This document shows, in pieces, positions 13,552-26,596 of a stretch of DNA of 64,000 bases. Both the position numbers and the translations under genes were made by a program. The notes below the pieces were generated by a model. It searched no databases, was not told the DNA's origin, and saw only the letters and a program-made list of their open reading frames with translations. Origin of the DNA: Liolophura sinensis (taxonomy: Eukaryota; Mollusca; Polyplacophora; Chitonida; Chitonidae); contig NC_088295.1 in assembly GCF_032854445.1 (NCBI RefSeq), forward strand, positions 29,508,470-29,572,469. The letters run 5' to 3'. Positions within the stretch are counted from its first letter, which is position 1. Each line of letters begins with the position of its first letter.

Positions 13552-14614
13552 CTATAACTGAATAATACAGATCGATTGATGTTGAATGCTTAACTGCCTG
13601 ATTGACAGAGTGAGTTACGGTTACATATTTCACGTATACTAGTTTGGATGATGATTACCTCCTCTCTTCCAACTTGGTATATCTCGAAATTTGCTTTCAA
13701 ATTATAAATGCTACTTAGAAGCAATAACAATGGCCGACTCTAACTCTGTGTTCCTTGTATTTATAGGGTGCCGTTCACGTATTCAACTATCATGTCATAA
13801 TGTTATTATTCTAACGCTTCGGCCATATCCCATTTATAATTTGGTATAGATGATCAGTATTTTGCTACCATAATGTCATGTCTTCTTCGCAAGTGTTTAA
13901 TTCAGTTGGCATTACATTAACCCTCCAAAGAACGTTGACACAAAATATTAGCGCACCTTTAAATACATGTATAGAATGATGTTTCTGTACTATGGTTTTG
14001 AACCAAATTTTGACCATATCACGATTTTTTTACTTATTTATCTGATTATTGTGTAATGTCATAGTGAAGAATTTTATATTTATGAACTGGGTACCAGTTT
14101 TATGGATGGAGGAAACCACAGCTACTGTTGAACTTCATGTAAAACTACATGTAACTTCGTGGACGCATTCATGCCACCGAGACCACTAGAACAAAGGCCG
14201 CATTGGAATCGGGAAATTCACCTGTGTGAAACAATAGTAATGCACCTTCGTTTGGTGTGAATCGAAAAGTAACTAAGCACTATAACCACCCGGAAACGCC
14301 CTGTTTCCTCACCTATATCTTTAGGTATCTGCACTATATACACTTCAATCTGACCTTGATAACATTTTTAAGTAAGTGCATATCTTGAGCTTCTTGCACT
14401 ACGAACTTCCACTTCACCTTGACAACACAAGCGCATTTAATCAAAACTGCGCTTTTCTTGGAGGAGACAATAGCATAGAATCAAGGTCTGGCTGGTTCGG
14501 CTACAACCCAAGGTTAGAGCTCTGCCGAATGTGGGCCTAGTTAGGGTCATGAATTGTATCCGATTTTCTGAAAAGAGTTATCCCCCTTGAAAGGGTGGCA
14601 TCAGGCCAGATTTC
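13552..14614. other. Intergenic, no gene seen
   Basis: No supported coding sequence. The last 120 bases before the SINE at 14615 may be diverged SINE or other repeat sequence, but I could not align them to the other copies. Confidence 0.4.
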
Positions 14615-14717
14615 ACAAGGAGGCACATTACATACACCCTAAGGACTTCTTGGCCGTCATATGACTGAAAAATTGTTGAGCACGACTTTAAACCCCAAGC
14701 ACTCGCCCACTCGAGTA
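14615..14717 (+). mobile_element. SINE family B, 3' fragment
   Basis: Contains caaggaggcacattacat, catatgactgaaaaattgtt and ccccaagcactcgcccactc, the family-B 3' body and tail. The body upstream of the aaggaggcac block is missing. Confidence 0.8.
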
Positions 14718-14844
14718 ACAGTCGGAGTCGGTGTAACGCCTCGGACTGAGATGAATTAACAACAGGACAGATTTTCCCTGTAGCGTGTGACCATTTGCCA
14801 ACTCTCTCACACTCTCTCGTTCTGCTCTGATTTTACTCTCTATG

Positions 14845-14963
14845 CAGTATTATATTACATTATATTACATTACATTACATTATATTACATTATATTATAT
14901 TATATTATATTATATTATATTATATTATATTATATTATATTATATTATATTATATTATATTAT
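14845..14963 (+). repeat. (ATATT)n microsatellite
   Basis: About 24 pentamer units. They begin with mixed attac/attat units and end in a long pure (atatt) run. The open frame through it encodes only a low-complexity Tyr/Ile/Leu repeat and is not a gene. Confidence 0.95.
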
Positions 14964-17900
14964 ACCTCAAGCAACAATAGCTCAAAAATTGATGATCCTG
15001 CTAAGTTGATGTGTTTATGTGTTGTGTAGAGAAAAATGCATGTTGTAGTATAGCATAGAACCACGCGAAAGTTAGGGAGTATATATAATGCGGTTTTATT
15101 ATAAAAATTACAAGTATCAATGCGCTCCTCTAGCCTATATACCTGAAACCAGAAAACGTCAACTAACCTCATGGGGACGGAACAAGCCAAAGTCTGCTGA
15201 GTGGGAACCGTTCAGTTCAGTGGATTTAACCCTGTCGTCCACTAATTCGTGTTCCAAAATCTGCTTTTTAACATGTAAAATGAGACTGGGGGGAGGGAGG
15301 TAGGCGGTGGGGTGTCAGAGGATACGCACGCGAAGTAGTGATGGCATGCCTGGAGCCTCTCAAAAAGTATTGATCCTGATGTATTTTGTACAGCTTTGTA
15401 TTAGCTTGATTTAGTATGCAAAATTTTATGTCCCATATAAACCATCGTAAACGGGCAAAATTACACAGCAAAGTACATGTAACGCATGAACTAGGGCAGT
15501 ATCTAGTCTATAATTATGTACCTTGTGTACATCCGGCACACTTATCAAGGCTACCTAGTATTGTTATCTCGTTCCTTAACCTGTATTTCTTGCACGCTTA
15601 CTTCACGTGCTTCAAGGGCATATCTCGCTTTCTATTCCGGGACACTAATCGAAGTTGTCCAGTCTGGCTTCCATCTGTCCTTCGCATAACCCCACTGTCG
15701 GGTACAGTTTACAATCGAACTGACGGAGTCGTTCCAAAAGAGGAGGCAAATGTGAATGAACAGAAATTATTCCGCCGTTATTAACTTGGTTGTAAATCTT
15801 AAAACCGAAGAAATATTCTTGAACATAGCACAATAAACATTAATCTTATAAAGGAATTTACAAATAAATAGAAGAAAACAATGTAACGGATAAATAAATA
15901 ATAGTTAATGAAATTCAATTCGTGGAAATGGTAACGAAAGGAAAGCGATACCGCTTTTATACTTGACCTAAATGAAGTGAAAAACTATTCCTTCTAATTC
16001 GTAAACGGTGCGAGAAAAGTAATTGCTTTTCAAATATTATATCATGTGGCTAACAGAAATGATGCAGTTTCAAGTGCTGGTTTATCCTGGCTTGTAACCT
16101 GAAATACAAGCGGAATTTTCTTTGTTTATCCAAAATTATTATAACATCCGTACCCGTAATCTGATTTGGATGTAGAAACAGATATTTCAGAACACTCACC
16201 ATTATGCTGCAGATACATTTTATTTTCTGATATGTATCTGCTGATTCAAAAATCGAAACGTTTGGTGATTATATAAACCATACATTCACTAACTGCCGGC
16301 ATCCATAGCTTTAAGCTGCTAAATATTAATCAGCTTAAGTAATAAGGGATGTCTCAGTTCATGTTCATATTTCTCGTGAATTTCTTGTTTACCTGTGAAT
16401 GAATAGGTATGCAGTTATAGACTCTTTACGTAAAACACACCAATACACCATTTATTACATAGTTCAATACTTGACAACTTGAATCTGGTTTGCACTTAAC
16501 CTTGTCAGCCAGCTTGAATAAAGATATTAATGACTACTGAAACTTGCATGTCCCTGATGTTTTGAATTGAATTTGTTGCTGCCACGTCTGTCACGTGATG
16601 AATGTTTACGTGTCAGTGGCATGTTGGAGACTGACACAAGACAGAGCGTTATGTCACGAACTCATAATACTACACACTTTATGGGCAGGATTACCGCCAG
16701 ACACATTAGGCCGATGACTTTCTGGCGATAACCCCTGTAGACAAGATACAGATATCGTAGAATTTTCGATGAATCGCATGAATGCTCGCCACAAAATGAG
16801 GCAACATTTTTGAAAGCCACCAATTAAAAATCACAATCTTAGCTTCTAAGCATCTTTAGAAGTATACCTGGAGCGGCAGTAAACAACTGAGCATGTGAGG
16901 GAAGAAAGTTGAATGTGATCAACACGAAGTAGTTCTAAGCTGGCACGTCCACATGGATATAACCAGAAGAGATACGGATTTCTAATCTAACCTAGGACGT
17001 TTACACACTACGTTGCTGTTTTGAAAAAAACCCTGCAATATCCCTCCTGTTTGAAACATGGTTTTGTTTTCAAATCCGGGTCTGAAAATATAATTCCTTA
17101 ATTGGCTCTGATGGTATAAAACATGATGAGGTAATCTCCGAAGACATGAAGCCTGTGTGAAATTCGTCATAACAAATAAGTTGAAAGTCGTCAGAACAAA
17201 ATGACATGTGTATATCTCCATTACATCTGATGCCTCAACGTAAGACCGACGAAGGAAGTAGAATTAACTTTATTATGGAATGGCAGACAAACTTAAGAAT
17301 TAGGTCTTTAGAACGCAGCATGCAACTTTTGGTATAGATGATTTGATTAAATACTGATTTTGCCTGTACTCCTTTTTCAAGTTGTATCATTTACTGCAGA
17401 ACAGATGTTTTACTCTAAACTGTACTGCATTTTGAGATTGCGATATAATATTCAAGGGAAATAACTCTATTCACCATCTGCCACAAATTGTTACGGAACG
17501 GTTGAGTTGCAATATCGAGAGGTGAGACATCGGTCAGGCGCCCGTTCAAGGCTACAAAGCTTCATCGTGTGAAAACTGGAAGCTGGTAAGACCTAAATAT
17601 AAAACAGGGATGGTGATCCATTTTGTTACACTTGTTATTGGGTTGAAAGATGTTTAGTTGTGTCAAAATGTCCGTGGTAAGGATAAAGTGGTGGGAAAAT
17701 AACGGCAACATGATTTTGTGTTTCTTTCTGTGTCCATTTTCAATAATTACTGTCCACACAGAATGTGCTATAATAACTTAATATGCAAAATCTAAGATTT
17801 TGTGATCTCATCGTGACGACAATAAACACTTACGTACATCGGTAAAGAAAATGGATAGGATTAACTCCAGGCCAGTGGCTGGAAAAGAGTTCATGATAAT

Positions 17901-20257
17901 ATAGCCCACCGGCCATTATGCTTGTCATTATTTCAGACGTGTGTCTCTAGCTGTCACCCGCATGTCATTCGGACAAGAAACGACCTTGATACGCACCAGA
18001 CGTCCAGGTACAAGTGAAATCAACACCGCATCAAAAACCAGTCACGTCGTATCGTCCTGAAACATAATGACCTCTTACCTCTGCCACATGCGGGTCACAT
18101 TCCATGTAGTGTCAGTTGAGCGTTCGTACGTGGGGATTTCCCTGGTATGTAACAATGCGTCACAATGAACATTCGCATTATTTCAGCCATATCTTCGTTG
18201 TGAACCAGAATGTTTATGTTAGTGCCAGGAAACATCTGTCTTTCGATATGAGAATAATAGCATAAAAATAGTTAACAAACACTTTTAAAACCAACTAAAA
18301 TAAACAAAACTCAGGTAAAATGCCCATAGATAAATTGTATATCTTAAACAACATCCTTGTACAGTTAAAATATCTTTTAAATGTTATATTACCTCATCGC
18401 CAGCATCGATGTCACTTAATTGAAATACAGTCTACCGTTAGATGGCACACACTTAGGGTCATAGGCCACTTCAAGAAAAACGATTTGTTGTAAACGATAT
18501 GGACTTATTTCACTGGGGAAACACGGTCTAGCTCCAGGTTAGTCATCTGCACGCCAATCTTGCCTGGAGGTCTCTACGTTTCACCCAATAAACCCCAAGG
18601 GACACTGTGTCAGAGATTTGTTGTGAAACAAGGAGTTTACTGACGTGATGCCCTGTCAGTACGTGTGTGCCGCCATAGACTGCAACTCACTCGTTATATA
18701 AGACTTCGTTTCCGACATGCATTAATAATGAAAATAATGAGACGATATTATTTCAAGGGAAAATTTTATTATTGAATTTACAAAACATTTTATTTTCTGA
18801 AACAAATTTTTACTGCTTCCTTATCTGGCATAGGCAATGATCGAAGAATTTTTTAAAGTTGATAATTATTTTAGATCAGACATGGTCATTAGCCGTATTT
18901 CAGATCATTACAATACGATCCCTCCAGCCTGACAAGATTTTTTTCAGAAATGTATCCCATCAACTTTCCTTACAACAGAATAGACAAATGGTCTGATGGT
19001 TTTATTCATTTGGATGAAAAGCCTACCTGTCTGATCCGGTTTGTAAAAAGGGTCCCATGTAATCAAAATTTCGTCACAAAAGTATATCATGATAATGCAT
19101 TTCTAAACCGTTGTCAAACATTTCGAGCAGTGGCTTAAAGTTTTATTGCAAAGTGAAAAACAGACCTTAATACACAGCTTTAGCGTTCACGGAGAAACAA
19201 AAAATTAACCTGTCGCGGGTATTAACGTGAAATTAAGGAGCGCATATAAAATCTACAACTATAACAGACGACTACAAAACCATTGTGTCATGTTATGTGT
19301 CCTTTGCAGGGCATCTCAGATTACTTTGCCCAAGCCTTTTGTTTAGACAATATCATTTGACCTTGGGTGCGCTCAGAAAAATGCGTACTATATTTACATT
19401 CAGTTGCTATCCTCTTTGATTGGATAAAGCCGTTCAGGGCTGACCCAGTCACATCATGGTGTCGCTGTCGCCTTCATAATGACGTCACCCACATGCATTT
19501 CTCCCTATACACGACCTACATGTATATATTGCAGCCGTAGGCCGATATTACGTTTTCGCCGTCACATGTTTCCAAGGAGAGCCTCATTCATATGCCAGGA
19601 CTGGGTCAGAAATGCATTGGTGGCTGTAATGGCGTGTATCTGGGTGCTTTGTACCGGCATATCGCCATTAATCATCCATGTGCAATAAAGTTGTCTTCTC
19701 TTCACTGCACCACATGTAGGCCTACGATGGAAAGGGTTCATTTCATCCTCTTTGACCTGGGTGTTTACACTGTTACCGGATCCTTCTGTTTCCCGAAATA
19801 TGTGCAGAAAAATATTTAAAATAATAACACATTAAATAGGACAGCAGCACCATCGCCGGGCATCGACTGACTTCGTCAAGCTGGTATATATACATGTACA
19901 CACACTCATGTTAAATGTTCAAAAATACTATTGTACCATATTTATGGACGACATGCACATGTGACTGTATCTTGTTTGGACACGTGCAGTCCAGCAGTAT
20001 GTTACAGAATAAAAATGGTGTTTATTGACCCAATATACTTAAACTGGTAGATGAATCAAATTTATGATTTATTTGGCTGACTTCAGTTTCGTACTTAAGC
20101 ATATGTCATTTATATGTTGGTAAACAGACTGATGACTCACATCTACAGGCGCATCACAACAGGCGCATCACAACACCCTGACATATATCCATAGTTATTT
20201 CAGTAGGGCTGGAGCCAAACACCCCACTGGTCATTAGTCAAGGAAGAAAAGTCTTAA
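14964..20257. other. Intergenic, no gene supported
   Basis: The longest open frame is 122 codons (15416-15784, +), with no recognisable family. A G-rich stretch lies at 15287-15312 (+). Many short frames occur but none pairs with clear splice signals. Confidence 0.4.
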
Positions 20258-20685
20258 CTACGCATTTCGGTCAGAACGGGGATCGAACACAAGGCTATCG
20301 ATGGAAAACACTCGGCGTATCCCTTCTGGAATTACTTCGACTTTGAGACTGTAAGGTAAAAATACGTGAGTTATGGGTGTCGCACAAGGTGACGAGGTTT
20401 CAACTGAGTCATTCATTTGAGACTCATCTAAATAATCGATTCTAACAACTGAGCTCTTCCCGTCTGGCTTAATGGGTAGGTCAGTTGGTACATCGGTGGG
20501 GTTGGGCATCAGGGTCGAGTTTCGTGCTGGCCAATAGTTTATCTGATCTGATAGTTGGTTAATCTGTTCTTTTTTCACTTTTATGTCTTCCACTAAGGAA
20601 ACTGAGTCAAAATGACTTATATTCATATTCCAGTGACTTAACTGAATAATCAGCGTACCTTCGATTTGACTAGCTTCGAAGAACA
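20258..20685 (-). CDS. Candidate 3'-terminal exon, function unknown
   Basis: On the minus strand a strong 3' splice site (T-tract followed by cag) sits at 20688-20686. From there about 142 codons stay open to a TAG at 20258; the open frame itself extends upstream to about 20749. The peptide has balanced, coding-like composition, a charged segment (KVKKEQINQLSDQ), a Pro-rich stretch (PNPTDVPTDLPIKPDGK) and a C-terminus ending SDRNA. No domain was recognised and the other exons were not found. It could be the last exon of a gene lying to the right (20.7-26 kb), or a chance open frame. Confidence 0.33.
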
Positions 20686-20749
20686 CTGAAAAAAAACTGT
20701 CCAAGTAAAACGGCAGCAAATCATCGAGAGCTAGATACAAATAACTCAA

Positions 20750-22768
20750 GGGCTAAGGATTTTGAAAAATTTAACATGTTCAAAATGAAATGCTGCGAAT
20801 GTTGTAGATGACATAAATGTATATAGCATGTCCAAAGTTTAATGTCACTTTGTTCAAAATGTGATGCTAGGAATGTTATAGAAGAGATTCATGGGCACAT
20901 GCATACCATTCTCATCACAGACCATACACTGTGCTCTCTACGTCTGCTTAAAACCACTGTCACCAATGGCAAGTTTTGCACAAAAACCTTGAATATTGTA
21001 CAAAAATCTTGAATAACACCAAGTTCACTTGGGTCACCGCGATATGTATATCCAGTCTTTTTTACTTGAAGTATGCACAATATGATTGAAATAAACACCT
21101 AAAGCATTTATACTGCTGAATGTTGATTTGACATCCTCACCAGGACAACACTGCGTGGTGTGACTAAGCTTAAACAACACCCCTCTAGGGTTGTTCTAGT
21201 GGAGAATGATGGTGGGGGAGGGGGTGTTGTGGGGGTGGGCGGGTGCGACCATCACAGCCCATCAGGTGAGGGTCGAGGGGCCGCCTAGGTCCCGAAAGCT
21301 CTACAATCTTAAATGGCAGGAGATGCGTTCTCAGCCGTTTGGAGGATATTAATTTGCTTTCTGTACGGTAATATTTTTTGCCTTCTAAGAGCTTCCCTTG
21401 GGACTGTTATACTTGCCATGTATATTCCCCTTAAATCTTTACAAAATTACTTTCCATAAATATAGACAAATTCGTAAATCTGGATTTCAGTAACGTAATG
21501 TGCTATGATGGTGCCAGTAGTTGCTTTTTTATTTTATTTTAAAGCAACTTGTACAGGAGTACAAGCTTTGAAATATTTCAACTGTATAAAATAGGATTTA
21601 TGTATCATATGACTTTGAGATCTCTTAACGTCATATGCAAGCCTTTCCTTTATTAATTTAAATTATGTATTTAATGCTACAGAATTTGTTTACAGCTATT
21701 CGTGCGCATTACATCAGTCAAAAAAGAAATTCGTCTCAACCAAAACGTAAAGGTAGAAAAAATACTAGACGTCACTGACGCTAATGCAACCATATAAAAT
21801 GGACAGCTCATAAAGCTCTAAAGTTTTAAAACGTACATGGATTTCAGTTTAGACAGCTTCCTGTGTTGAATTTGGTGATGTTAGTTGTCTATTTCTTCAG
21901 CCATGAGCACCATGGTAACGTATCAAATTATATGTTATTATTATGTGAACTGTCCGTATTTGCACATGACGCAATTCCGATTTGCTCTGAATACCAGCAG
22001 TGCTGATCAGAACAAATGGAGAGATGAAACCGCAACCTAAGGAGTATGTGAGTTTGAAAGGGCAAAGTAGAGTCAAAGTATCAGTGAGCATGCCGCAACA
22101 ATAATTTCTGTCTAAATCAAATTTTGTGATGAAAAACTTACACATGTATCTCTGATTGCAGCAGGGTTGTCGAATACTCTAAACATAAATTGGGCAGTGG
22201 AGTTGTTAACTACATAAATTAGGAACGAAAATCTACATATCGACCTCACATTAAAGAAAATGTGACCGATATTGTGAATTCAATTTGGAACAGTGTTAAA
22301 TTGTCAAAGTCCGATGAAATATATCTCTCTTCTTCCTATTGTATTAAACAGAATTGTTATGGAGTGAGGGTCACGCGGAACACGTTTCGGAAGAGGCTGA
22401 TGACAGTTCAAGGCCGCATAGCAGGATTTTAACATAAACATCCATATGTATACCACCACAAGAATGAAATATAGAGATCTACCCACTTACCCAGAAAGCC
22501 TTTGCATACGTTTGTTTGCGTAATAAGCTCATAGGAGTTATAAATAACGAACATAGAATTATCTGAAAATTTGAGAGGTATAATGAAGAAAGAAAATATG
22601 AATCTTAATGCAATGACACACCCGTGACACAGATTCTAATTTTAAACCCTCTCAAAAGCAGTGGTTGGTGACCCTGACCAGTAGGTTTGGCGATTTTTAT
22701 TTGAGAGTTTTACGGGTAGATGTAAGAGATGTGCTCGAAAATTGGTGGAAACAATGATAGTCTTACAA
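20750..22768. other. Intergenic or intronic, no exon recognised
   Basis: Contains a block near 20960-21045 that resembles one near 39430-39475, and a G-rich tract at 21211-21243. If the terminal exon at 20258 is real, upstream exons may lie here on the minus strand, but none was convincing. Confidence 0.35.
21211..21243 (+). repeat. G-rich tract with quadruplex potential
   Basis: Five G-runs of 3-5 bases lie within 33 bases (ggtgggggagggggtgttgt then gggggtgggcggg), meeting the usual G4 pattern on the plus strand. The effect is unknown. Confidence 0.6.
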
Positions 22769-22846
22769 GAAGACGGCCTTATATCAGTGTCGTGGTGAAG
22801 ACGTCCTTATATCAGTGTCGTGGTGAAGACGGCCTTATATCAGTGT
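22769..22846 (+). repeat. 28-bp tandem repeat, three copies
   Basis: gaagacggccttatatcagt followed by gtcgtggt recurs at 22769, 22797 and 22825. The last copy is truncated. Confidence 0.9.
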
Positions 22847-23144
22847 CCTCGATCGTTTAATTCCATCAAGGCCCCATGAAACAATATGCCTGGAGAACTT
22901 TGTTTCATTGAAAAAATTTGTCCCAAATACAGCTGTCCCAGTATTTGTCAACAGCTTTTAGCGACAACAATAATATGCGCAGTTTACGTAATTATATTTG
23001 TCAGCCGGCTAATCAACCCTTCGAATGCGGAACCTAGCGATTTAAAGTTTAAAATATTAAGTTCTCGACATTATGATACTCCTTTTCTAGGAAGAGTGTC
23101 TTATAAAATGATAGCGTTAAATGATAAAATGATAAATGCCACAG
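22847..23144. other. Open frame with a hydrophobic segment, unassigned
   Basis: An open frame beginning at 22886 (+) carries a hydrophobic stretch (TTIICAVYVIIFVSRL) before running into the SINE at 23145. No family was recognised and no splice signals were found, so no gene is called. Confidence 0.3.
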
Positions 23145-23349
23145 GCCGAGAGGATCAGCGCGCCATCTCGGTGCGAGTCCAGCTCGTGCTGGCTTCCTCT
23201 CCGATGGTACGCTTGAAGGTCGGTCAGCAATCTGTGGGTGGTCGTGGGTTTTCGCCGGGCTCTGTCTGGTTTCCTCTCAAAATGCTAACTGCCGTTGTAT
23301 AAATGAAATATTCTTGAATACGGCTAATCAAATAACTAAATAAATAAAT
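23145..23349 (+). mobile_element. SINE family A, nearly full length
   Basis: Starts in the tRNA-like head with a B-box-like gtgcgagtccagctc. The block ctggcttcctctccgatggt and ggtggtcgtgggttt follow, then the 3' body and an aataactaaataaataaa tail. A deletion removes part of the aaaacacc block before the tail. Confidence 0.85.
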
Positions 23350-24199
23350 GCCGTTTTGGTAGTCTGGCATGGGAGAGTGTTGATATAGCTGTAAAAGCTA
23401 AATGATTATGACTAACCTGTGTTTATTCACGTGCTGTCTGTTACAGAGTGAGCCACACGCCGCGAAATCATCAACAAAGGTACAGAGGGCCAGATGAATC
23501 ACTGCAATGCCTCAGAATGCTGTCATCCGCACAAAATCACCGCTCCTTATCGTGTGCATGACTACAGTGGCCATTTCTTTTTCTGGAAAAGCCTTTTTAG
23601 CTTCATAACTCCATTGCTTACGTGTCACGCTCGGCTGATAATGCTCAACTTGTTGACATGTCGAGAAATTGTAGGGTCTACTTATAATCGATGCCTACCT
23701 GACTCATCCAGGCAAAATATGTAGAGACTAACGTGGAGAAAATTCAGGACTGGTAGTTATATTTTTCAAGAACATTTGAAGACAAACAGGACTCGCTCAC
23801 AATAAGGTTGAGTAATCATAGTCATTTCCAGGCGAGTGTGTGACTTTTAATACCACTGATAGGTGGTACCGTGTCATGCAGGGATTTGCCACAGTCATTG
23901 TGGCAAAGCATTCATGCAAATATTAAAGCATTGTTGCCAGTGTTGTATTTTAGACCAGGCATGACACGGCACTTGACAACTACCTTTATGTCCTTAAAGT
24001 GACACATTAAAGGAATGTGTCATGAAAGTTTGGCTAGTTGTCTACGCGTTCTAGGTTTTCCTTCTCGTGGAAATTTCTATACATTTACTGTCTTCTGTCA
24101 CACAAACAAGCAATTACTATATTTTATTGCTTAGTTATTTGAGTAGTTTTACTTACATGATGACGATACACGAAACCACGCTCATTCGCCAGATGCCTG
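23350..24199. other. Intergenic, no gene seen
   Basis: No supported coding sequence. A short imperfect inverted repeat (tttgccacagtcattgtggcaaa) occurs near 23884. Confidence 0.4.
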
Positions 24200-24350
24200 A
24201 TTTAAGGTAGCCGCCGAGGGTAGGTCTGCAAACAACCTTGGGTTTCTCCGAGCCCGCTTTCCTCTCTCCACAGTGCGGGACGTCGTCGTATAAGTGAAAT
24301 ATTCTTGAGTACAACGTAAAACACCAATCAAATAAATAAATGAATAAATA
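24200..24350 (+). mobile_element. SINE family A, 5'-truncated
   Basis: Retains a diverged middle (gtaggtctgcaaacaacctt), gtcgtataagtgaaatattc, caatcaaataaataaatg and the tail. It is typical of an older copy. Confidence 0.8.
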
Positions 24351-26596
24351 CAGGAGCCAGATCGGAATGACACGGTGTTGTAAAAAGACCTCTACTGCTG
24401 CAACACTCCTTGATACATGTACCTTGTTTACAACACAATGTCAACAGCCAATATGCACAACCCATGCGTTTTGTTAAACACCTAAAATTCTGATAGGTGC
24501 AGTTAGAACCTGTTCAGACGTAGAAATTGAGTATCTGTGCTTAACATAATATACTATCCCACTGATTGTTGTCTCCATTATGATACAGTACACAGAACAG
24601 CTGATAAGAGTTATCATATTCATAAATGCTGCACATTTCTTATCCATTTGAGGATCCCAGGCCCGAATCCAACCCTCTCCGGTGCAGGTGCGGCTTTAAA
24701 CCAGTAACGTAACCAGCTACATATTCAGCGGTGGCCAATATTCCTCATCGAGTTCCCTAAAAATGTGTATCGACAGAAGTACAAGGTGATAACTATGTGT
24801 TCACGAATCACGAATCACGAAACTTTTCACTATTATTCATTATTAATAATTATTACAACCATAAAAGCTGGGATAGGGCATCTTTTTTTCACACGCATCG
24901 AGAACAACTACATATATGATGTTGGGGAATAAAACCAGGTAAACCCGAGACAAAAAGTGATGCGCCACCCTGAGCACAGGGTAAATCTCGAAGGGTAAAT
25001 GTATGGAGGTATACGAACAGACAGTGTTGGATTTGGAAACATGACAACGACCTGGTTAGTAACGGTCAACTAACCCCACATACGTAGTATTCAGTCGTCT
25101 AATGGAAAAGTAGATCTAACGGGTGTGATCCCTCAACATTTTGCCGGTTCTAACCTGTGTAAAAATACATTTTTCTTTGGTGTTACACTGTAGTGCTTGC
25201 GAACAACCCCTTTGTTTTACGAGCACTGCTATATAAAAACAATGACGTACACCGAGGCTTTAGGCGGGCAATTCTTCCAACTATTTTAGGAGATTTGCCT
25301 TTGGGTGATCTGTAAAACATTTTGTAAATAAAATAAGAACGACAGCAGCTATGACTGTCTTCATGGTAGAAAAAGGTGGGTCTTTTTTCAATTTTTGCAA
25401 AACTTAACCCGATTTGAAACGGTACTGACTGGTACTGTAGGTTCTGTATAAATTTTTTTGGCTGATAACTGACATTATATATTACTATCATTACGCAGTC
25501 GATCAGCTCACAAACCCGTGATCACATCGAACCACATAACTGATGCAGGTATCTATTTAGGTTGTCTGGGTATTATTGGTTTAAGTGTATGCGACAAAAG
25601 ATACCACGGATTAGACAGAAGTGCTATATAAAAGACATAAGGCTTATAAGCCCGAACGGCAAGGCTTCCCAAACAAACCATGCGGTAGGTTAAATATACT
25701 GAGCCATGGAAAAGAAAACGAGCATTTAAAAACACAACAACGGGGAATTGTGCTCTAAAGAAAAACAAACAGAGACACAATGAACAATAAACCACAAGAA
25801 AGTAATGTTCTTTAGGCTCAGGCCGGTTTTTTTTGTGGATATCTTTCTATAATCTCAACTGACGTATAATCATAGTGGAGAAATAGACACTGAGGTCAAC
25901 AATTTGGACTAAGTTCACATGACTGATCTGTACTAATGTAAGTCATTAGAACACGATATCGAGCTAATATCTACTGCAGTGGTCTACACTGTGACCCCTT
26001 GAGTAAGGTCCATATAACAGAGACCCACCCTGAATCGTCAGCTGTTCCTCAGGTAATACGGTGTAGATTCTTTTGGTATGTATCCTTACATAGACACACA
26101 ACCGGTAAGGTACTGTCAAGAGGAGGTCAAGTGTGAGGTGAATTGTCAATAGTGTTACCTCGAAGGTGAATACAACAAAAAAACTGCATCGTCACTAAGT
26201 ATGCCTGCACATGATCTGCAAGCTTTACAACAGCATAGTTAGGAAATAAGTAAACACTTGCAATACTTACACCGCCTGTACTTCATGGAAATTCAACCGT
26301 CAACACGTTGTCCAAAATACATAAATTAATGGCTGTATATACGGTATATCACATGGTAATGAACATCATATAAAGTATATTGTATAAAAATAAATGCACC
26401 ATGTTTAAAGTATCAAAACCTTACATGCCATTTTCATGAGTTATGGCAACTTTTTTGCACAAAACGTGCCCTAACACACCCAAAAACAAACACTTGCGAT
26501 GGGGTGAGTCCGTACACCGGCCGGATTGAATCCTTCTAAGAAATAGCTGAGAGATCATCAATTTAAAATAACAAATATCTACCTAAAACATCAATT
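24351..26596. other. Intergenic, 3' flank of the neurotrophin gene
   Basis: No gene is supported. This includes the expected 3' UTR of the neurotrophin on its right side. I did not find a canonical AATAAA on the minus strand in the first 400 bases after the stop, so the 3' end is undefined. Confidence 0.4.

Noticed and set aside
14787-15029. 80-codon Tyr/Ile/Leu repeat ORF
   Set aside because: Entirely due to the (ATATT)n microsatellite.
22886-23302. 138-codon ORF with a hydrophobic segment
   Set aside because: Its second half is the family-A SINE and the first half has no splice signals or recognised homology.
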